Assembly: GCA_015662615.1 (NCBI GenBank)
Contig: DQTU01000278.1
Span: 1 to 8,856 of the forward strand
Source of the DNA: Campylobacterales bacterium
Lineage (GTDB): Bacteria > Campylobacterota > Campylobacteria > Campylobacterales > QNZT01
Reading direction: 5' to 3'
Length of the DNA: 8,856 nucleotides
Position 1 is the stretch's first letter; each line of letters begins with the position of its first letter. Under the pieces are notes generated by a model. That model searched no databases. It worked only from the letters and a program-made list of their open reading frames with translations, and was not told the origin of the DNA. The position numbers and the translations under genes are program-made. Of this stretch, positions 5,856 through 8,856 are shown in pieces.

Positions 5856-6175
5856 ATCCCTTCAATTGAGAGCGTTTGATACCTTAATCTTTCAAGCTCT
5901 CTTTTGAGATGTGCTCGCTCCTCTTTCAAAGCTGTATATTTATGGTACATTTTATTGATATCTTTTGAATTATAGTAGATTTGATTACTGATATATACTT
6001 TTGGCAAAAGAATCAAAAGTGCTAAAAAAACACAGAAAAAAGCCAAAAGAAGTGTTTTAAAAGAGATATCTTTTGGGCGATTTTGCTCAATATCAAAGTC
6101 GTTTAAAAGCTCATCTCTAGCGTTAATCAACTTTAAAGACTCTAAGTTTTGAACTTCTACTTCTTGGATTTTCAT
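5849..6175 (-). CDS. FtsL-like single-pass membrane protein with coiled coil
   Basis: The protein has 108 residues. A charged cytoplasmic N-terminus (about 1-40) leads to one hydrophobic segment (about 42-62, TLLLAFFCVFLALLILLP). A periplasmic part follows, ending in a heptad-like, Glu/Arg-rich helix (about 73-102). This layout and its place directly behind rsmH are those of the cell-division protein FtsL, which in many bacteria follows rsmH (mraW) in the dcw cluster and joins FtsB and FtsQ in the divisome. Sequence conservation in FtsL is low, so the name is held back. The ATG at 6175 gives a 53-nt overlap with the end of rsmH. Its upstream GAGAG is a poor ribosome binding site, so translation may be coupled to rsmH; a later TTG (residue 16) is a less likely start. 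The gene converges on the PAS gene with no spacer. Confidence 0.7.
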   Translation of the reverse strand: MKIQEVEVQNLESLKLINARDELLNDFDIEQNRPKDISFKTLLLAFFCVFLALLILLPKVYISNQIYYNSKDINKMYHKYTALKEERAHLKRELERLRYQTLSIEGIE

Positions 6176-7046
6176 CTATCTCTCTACTTGTTGGTATTAT
6201 TGGTTTTTTAGTAACAACCTTCCCGAAGGCGTGGTCATTTCCACAAGAGCAACGCATCGCTTCACGAGGACATATGCAACTTTTACTCCACTCTTTAAAA
6301 TAGGTTTTTACCATTCTATCTTCCAAAGAGTGAAAAGAGATTATAGCTACTATTGACTTATTAATATTTAATTTTCTAATAGAATTTAACAATCTTCTTA
6401 ATTCTCCTAACTCATCATTGACCTCAATTCGTATGGCTTGGAAAATTAAAGTTGCTGGATGGAGCTTACGACTATAAAGATGTTTTGCTAAAAAATCAGC
6501 TAACTCTTGGGAGCTCTCAAAAGGTTGATTCTCACGATATTCTATGATAATTGAAGCAGCTTTTTTATACTCACTTACCTCTCCATACTCCTTAAAAATA
6601 CGCTCCAGATCCTCTTTTGAATAATTGTTAACTACTTCTTTCGCACTTAATTCTGAGCTTTGATCCATACGCATGTCAAGGGTGTTGGAATCAAATCCAA
6701 AACCTCTATCACTTTTATCAAGTTGTAGTGAAGAGACTCCAATATCCGCTAAAATACCACAGATATTCTCAGGACATTCAACGCTATTTATAACATCAGA
6801 AAAACGCCCTTTTAAAAATTGAACTCTATCTTTAAATCGTTCTAATCTCTTTTTTGAGAATTCTAAAGCTTCAATATCTTGATCAATACAAATCATATTA
6901 ATATGTGGATTTGCCACTAAAAGTGCTTGACTATGTCCACCATACCCTAGCGTACAATCAACAATAACCCCCTGCTTTACCTTTGAAAATGTATCTAAAA
7001 CTTCTTCTAATAAAACAGGTTTATGTGGTATATTTAAATCATTCAT
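6123..7046 (-). CDS. rsmH: 16S rRNA (cytosine1402-N4)-methyltransferase RsmH
   Basis: RsmH (formerly MraW) uses S-adenosylmethionine to methylate N4 of C1402 in the decoding centre of 16S rRNA. The 307 residues show the family landmarks in order: HKPVLLEEVL (8-17), the SAM-binding DCTLGYGGHS (30-39), ADIGVSSLQLD (100-110), RGFGFD..TLDMRMD (114-128), HPATLIFQAIRIEVNDEL (196-213), ISFHSLEDRMVK (236-247), a cysteine patch CICPREAMRCSCG (257-269) and the closing NPRSRSSKLRVF (293-304). I chose ATG 7046 because it begins eight residues before the conserved HKPVLL, as in other members. The frame is open upstream to about 7142, but that would run into the divergent gene. No ribosome binding site is visible before this ATG, and the likely promoter would start transcription almost at it, so the message may be leaderless. 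Confidence 0.96.
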   Translation of the reverse strand: MNDLNIPHKPVLLEEVLDTFSKVKQGVIVDCTLGYGGHSQALLVANPHINMICIDQDIEALEFSKKRLERFKDRVQFLKGRFSDVINSVECPENICGILADIGVSSLQLDKSDRGFGFDSNTLDMRMDQSSELSAKEVVNNYSKEDLERIFKEYGEVSEYKKAASIIIEYRENQPFESSQELADFLAKHLYSRKLHPATLIFQAIRIEVNDELGELRRLLNSIRKLNINKSIVAIISFHSLEDRMVKTYFKEWSKSCICPREAMRCSCGNDHAFGKVVTKKPIIPTSREIDENPRSRSSKLRVFKVD

Positions 7047-7050
7047 ACAG

Positions 7051-7056
7051 TATAAT
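7051..7056 (+). promoter_or_regulatory. -10 element for the aldolase-fold gene
   Basis: A consensus TATAAT on the plus strand lies 27 bp before the GTG start at 7084 and would start transcription near 7063. Upstream lies the 5' end of rsmH and no clear -35. It overlaps the candidate -10 of the minus strand almost completely. Confidence 0.5.
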
Positions 7057-7081
7057 ACCCCAACTTTGTTAAAAGGGTAAA
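7052..7081 (-). promoter_or_regulatory. Candidate rsmH promoter (TTTACC, 18 bp, TATTAT)
   Basis: On the minus strand TTTACC (7076-7081) and TATTAT (7052-7057) are 18 bp apart. A transcription start 6-7 nt downstream would fall at about 7045-7046, the A of the rsmH ATG, giving a leaderless mRNA. This fits the absence of a ribosome binding site. It is a prediction from motif spacing only. Confidence 0.4.
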
Positions 7082-7083
7082 AA

Positions 7084-7683
7084 GTGCTTGAAAACCATCT
7101 TGTAAATGAATTAAAAGCCGTCTCTCTTTCAATGTTCCGCAAAAATTTTTTAGGTATTTTTCACGGTTCAATCTCTGCAAAAATTGAGAATAATATTTTT
7201 GTAATCAATAAAGCAGACTCTATTTTTGATGAGTTAACTAATGATGATTTTGTAGAACTTTATGCCAATAAAGATTATAGATGGAACTGTGCGAGTCAAG
7301 ATTCGGACATACATCTACATATTTATAACAACATCAGTGAAGCAAAATATATATGTTATACAATGCCACCATTTACAACTTCCTATGCACTAACCCATGA
7401 GAAAATTATTCCTAGAGATTATTTTGGAAAAACCATTCTTGGAGAAAAAGAGATTTATAACCCAAAAAATTTCGATACTTGGTATAAACGTGCTCATTTA
7501 GAAATATATGAACACTTAAAAAAATATAATACAGACACAATGATTATCCGAGGATATGGAGTATATGCCTATAGCAGGGATCTTACTGACTTAGTAAAAA
7601 GAATAGCAATACTTGAAAATAGCGTCAAACTTTTACACTATTCTGGCATCAATGATAGCAGTAGAAACTTTAGTTTGTCATAA
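7084..7683 (+). CDS. Class II aldolase/adducin-fold protein lacking the zinc-ligand histidines
   Basis: The start is GTG 7084, with AAAAGGG at 7071-7077 spaced 6 nt. The 199 residues follow the class II aldolase/adducin pattern: a helical start, SMFRKNFLGIFHGSISAKI (16-34, in place of GNxSxR), SDIHLHIY (74-81, in place of SxEWRFHxxIY), YICYTMPPFTTSYAL (89-103) and MIIRGYGVYAYSRDL (153-167). Enzymes such as L-fuculose-phosphate aldolase bind zinc with the HTH of the third motif and the NHG of the fourth. Here those read YTM (92-94) and GYG (157-159), and the catalytic Glu position is Asp75. The protein therefore probably does not act as a zinc aldolase; a structural, binding or altered enzymatic role is possible. 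The gene lies divergent from rsmH with a 37-bp spacer and ends before a 15-bp inverted repeat. The fold call is fairly sure; function is unknown. Confidence 0.78.
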   Translation: MLENHLVNELKAVSLSMFRKNFLGIFHGSISAKIENNIFVINKADSIFDELTNDDFVELYANKDYRWNCASQDSDIHLHIYNNISEAKYICYTMPPFTTSYALTHEKIIPRDYFGKTILGEKEIYNPKNFDTWYKRAHLEIYEHLKKYNTDTMIIRGYGVYAYSRDLTDLVKRIAILENSVKLLHYSGINDSSRNFSLS

Positions 7684-7693
7684 AAAAAACCAG

Positions 7694-7732
7694 TATTTCT
7701 TAAAGTATATTGAAGTAATACTTTAAGAAATA
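7694..7732. repeat. 15-bp perfect inverted repeat after the aldolase-fold gene
   Basis: TATTTCTTAAAGTAT (7694-7708) and ATACTTTAAGAAATA (7718-7732) are exact reverse complements around a 9-nt loop. The arms are AT-rich. On the plus side no T-tract follows. Before it is an A8 run (7682-7689), which would be a U-tract 4 nt past the stem if read on the minus strand. It may be a weak terminator, a 3' stabilising hairpin or a protein site. TATAACTT (7731-7738) can also pair with AAGTTATA (7755-7762), which would compete with the base of this stem. Confidence 0.7.
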
Positions 7733-7783
7733 TAACTTATATAAGAATCAGTCAAAGTTATAATGTATTTAAACTTATTAGAA

Positions 7784-7789
7784 TATAAT
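7784..7789 (+). promoter_or_regulatory. Candidate -10 element for the PpiD-like gene
   Basis: TATAAT at 7784-7789 would start transcription around 7796, leaving an untranslated leader of about 27 nt before ATG 7823. A second TATAAT lies at 7759-7764. No good -35 is seen for either. The inverted repeat upstream makes a separate transcript from the aldolase-fold gene plausible. Confidence 0.4.
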
Positions 7790-7822
7790 TGTTTTTTTAT
7801 TGTATTAAAATAAGGGTTGAGA

Positions 7823-8856
7823 ATGATTTCATGGATGCAGAAGCATAGAAAATATTTAGTTGTTACTATTTGGATTAGTACCATTGCATTTGTAGGTGCA
7901 GGTTTTGTTGGCTGGGGAGCATATAGTTTTAGCACAGACAAAGCAAATGCCGTAGCAAAAGTTGGAGAGATAACCATAACAGGTAAGGAGCTCCAATCTT
8001 CCTATAACAACATTTATAGCTATTACAACCAAATGCTTGGTGGAAAACTCACACAAGAAAAAGCTGATCAACTCAATCTTCAAAATGTAGCACTTAATCA
8101 ATTGATACAACAAACACTTCTTTTAAATTATGCTGATGATTTAGGTATTGTAGCACTTGAGGGTGAAGTACTTGCACAAATACAGGATATTGACAACTTC
8201 AAAAAAGAGGGTGTTTTTGATAAAGATACTTATTTTAAGACCCTAAAAGCGATTAACAAAAAAGCAAAAGATTTTGAAAACGATATTGAAAAAGAGATCA
8301 TTATCAAAAAATTAAACACTGCACTTCAAATGCCTTATACAGAGCTTGAGTTAGAGACACTAGGCGCTTCAATATATCTAAAAGATAAATTAAATGTAAA
8401 ACTTGTTGATATACAAAATAGTGATATTAATATCAGCGATGAAGCATTAAAAAGTTATTGGAACGATCACAAGACAGACTATATGAGTGAAAAAAGTTAT
8501 ACAATTGAGCAGATAAAAGTGAACTCAGCAAAAATGATAGTTGATGAAAAAAGCATGGAAGAGTTTTACAACGATAACAAACATATTTTCAAAGGTGACG
8601 ACGATAAGATTCTAAGCTTTGAAAACGCAAAAGAACATGTAAAAGAAAAAGTTCAACTTAAAATGGCAAAAAAAGAGGCACTTAAAAAATACCTTGCTTT
8701 TAAAGATGGTAAACTCCAAGCAGATGAGACCCGTACCCTTACCGCTACAGATAGTGACATTCCTCTTGATAAAATTATCGCTTCAAAAGTGGGTTCTTAT
8801 ATCAAAGCAATTGAGCTAAAAGATGGTTATATCACTGCAAAACTAACCGCTATCAA
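7823..8856 (+). CDS. PpiD/SurA_N-type membrane-anchored periplasmic chaperone (5' part, runs off the window)
   Basis: ATG 7823, 6 nt after TAAGGG (7811-7816), opens a frame that continues to the right edge (344 residues, no stop). The beginning matches PpiD: MISWMQKHRKYLV, a single membrane anchor at about residues 11-34, then a SurA-N-like region with AVAKVGEITITGKEL (43-57) and helices containing LNQLIQQTLLLNYADDLGI (91-109). PpiD proteins are held in the inner membrane and help newly exported proteins fold in the periplasm. After YWNDHKTDYMSEKSYTIEQI (212-231) one would expect a parvulin domain. Instead the sequence passes quickly to a Lys/Glu-rich helix (about 263-296), and no parvulin hallmark such as an F..LA..S.. 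or GGDLGW stretch is seen. It is therefore probably a chaperone rather than an active prolyl isomerase. Campylobacter has a similar gene next to rsmH, which supports the assignment. Confidence 0.82.
   Translation, partial: MISWMQKHRKYLVVTIWISTIAFVGAGFVGWGAYSFSTDKANAVAKVGEITITGKELQSSYNNIYSYYNQMLGGKLTQEKADQLNLQNVALNQLIQQTLLLNYADDLGIVALEGEVLAQIQDIDNFKKEGVFDKDTYFKTLKAINKKAKDFENDIEKEIIIKKLNTALQMPYTELELETLGASIYLKDKLNVKLVDIQNSDINISDEALKSYWNDHKTDYMSEKSYTIEQIKVNSAKMIVDEKSMEEFYNDNKHIFKGDDDKILSFENAKEHVKEKVQLKMAKKEALKKYLAFKDGKLQADETRTLTATDSDIPLDKIIASKVGSYIKAIELKDGYITAKLTAI

Noticed and set aside
7047..7142. RsmH extended upstream to position 7142
   Set aside because: The extra 32 residues do not resemble the RsmH family and would overlap the 5' end and ribosome binding site of the divergent gene.
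7723..8113. Two open frames on the minus strand opposite the start of the PpiD-like gene
   Set aside because: The plus strand carries a long frame with membrane anchor and SurA-N features. The minus products are cysteine-rich mirror sequence without support.
1..8856. Mobile element, CRISPR array, tRNA, rRNA or toxin-antitoxin module
   Set aside because: No transposase, integrase, regularly spaced repeats, cloverleaf or small gene pair was seen. The only large repeat is the napB duplication.

Overview
The window is AT-rich DNA from a member of the Campylobacterota (epsilonproteobacteria), probably a free-living Sulfurimonas/Sulfurovum/Arcobacter-like or Wolinella-like organism. Three things suggest this. 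The periplasmic nitrate reductase genes run in the order napA-G-H-B-F-L-D, including napL, which is typical of this group. There is no napC anywhere between napA and napD. An rsmH gene with an FtsL-like gene behind it lies beside a PpiD/SurA_N-type gene, an arrangement known from Campylobacter. The genus is an inference.

Positions 1-5848 (plus strand) hold the 3' end of napA, then napG, napH, napB, a second napB copy, napF, napL, napD and a small Aer/CetB-type PAS gene. Gaps are very short or the genes overlap (napG/napH share 8 nt, napF/napL an ATGA, napL/napD one base), so this looks like one operon. The only sizeable gap is the 109 bp between the two napB copies, which holds two hairpins. 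Together the genes encode a periplasmic nitrate-reducing system: NapH (membrane) and NapG (periplasmic) would pass electrons from the quinol pool to NapB and then NapA. NapF and NapD act in the cytoplasm during NapA maturation, and NapL is an exported accessory protein of uncertain role. The second NapB has the same diheme domain (about 85% identical by hand count) behind a new signal peptide and a roughly 78-residue Val/Ala/Pro/Glu-rich linker. The PAS protein keeps the residues associated with FAD binding in Aer and may link nitrate respiration to redox or energy taxis.

Positions 5849-7046 (minus strand) hold rsmH (16S rRNA m4C1402 methyltransferase) followed by an overlapping gene for an FtsL-like single-pass coiled-coil protein. 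They converge on the PAS gene with no intergenic base. A 37-bp divergent spacer (7047-7083) separates rsmH from a plus-strand gene for a class II aldolase/adducin-fold protein whose zinc-ligand histidines all appear to be replaced. Overlapping -10 elements on the two strands fill this spacer. A 139-bp gap with a 15-bp perfect inverted repeat then leads to a PpiD/SurA_N-type membrane chaperone gene that runs off the right edge and shows no parvulin core in its visible 344 residues.

The strongest leads are the tandem, differently tethered NapB pair with its structured leader, the nap-linked Aer-type PAS protein, and the aldolase-fold protein without metal ligands. No mobile element, CRISPR array, tRNA or rRNA is visible, and no stretch longer than 300 bases lacks a gene.
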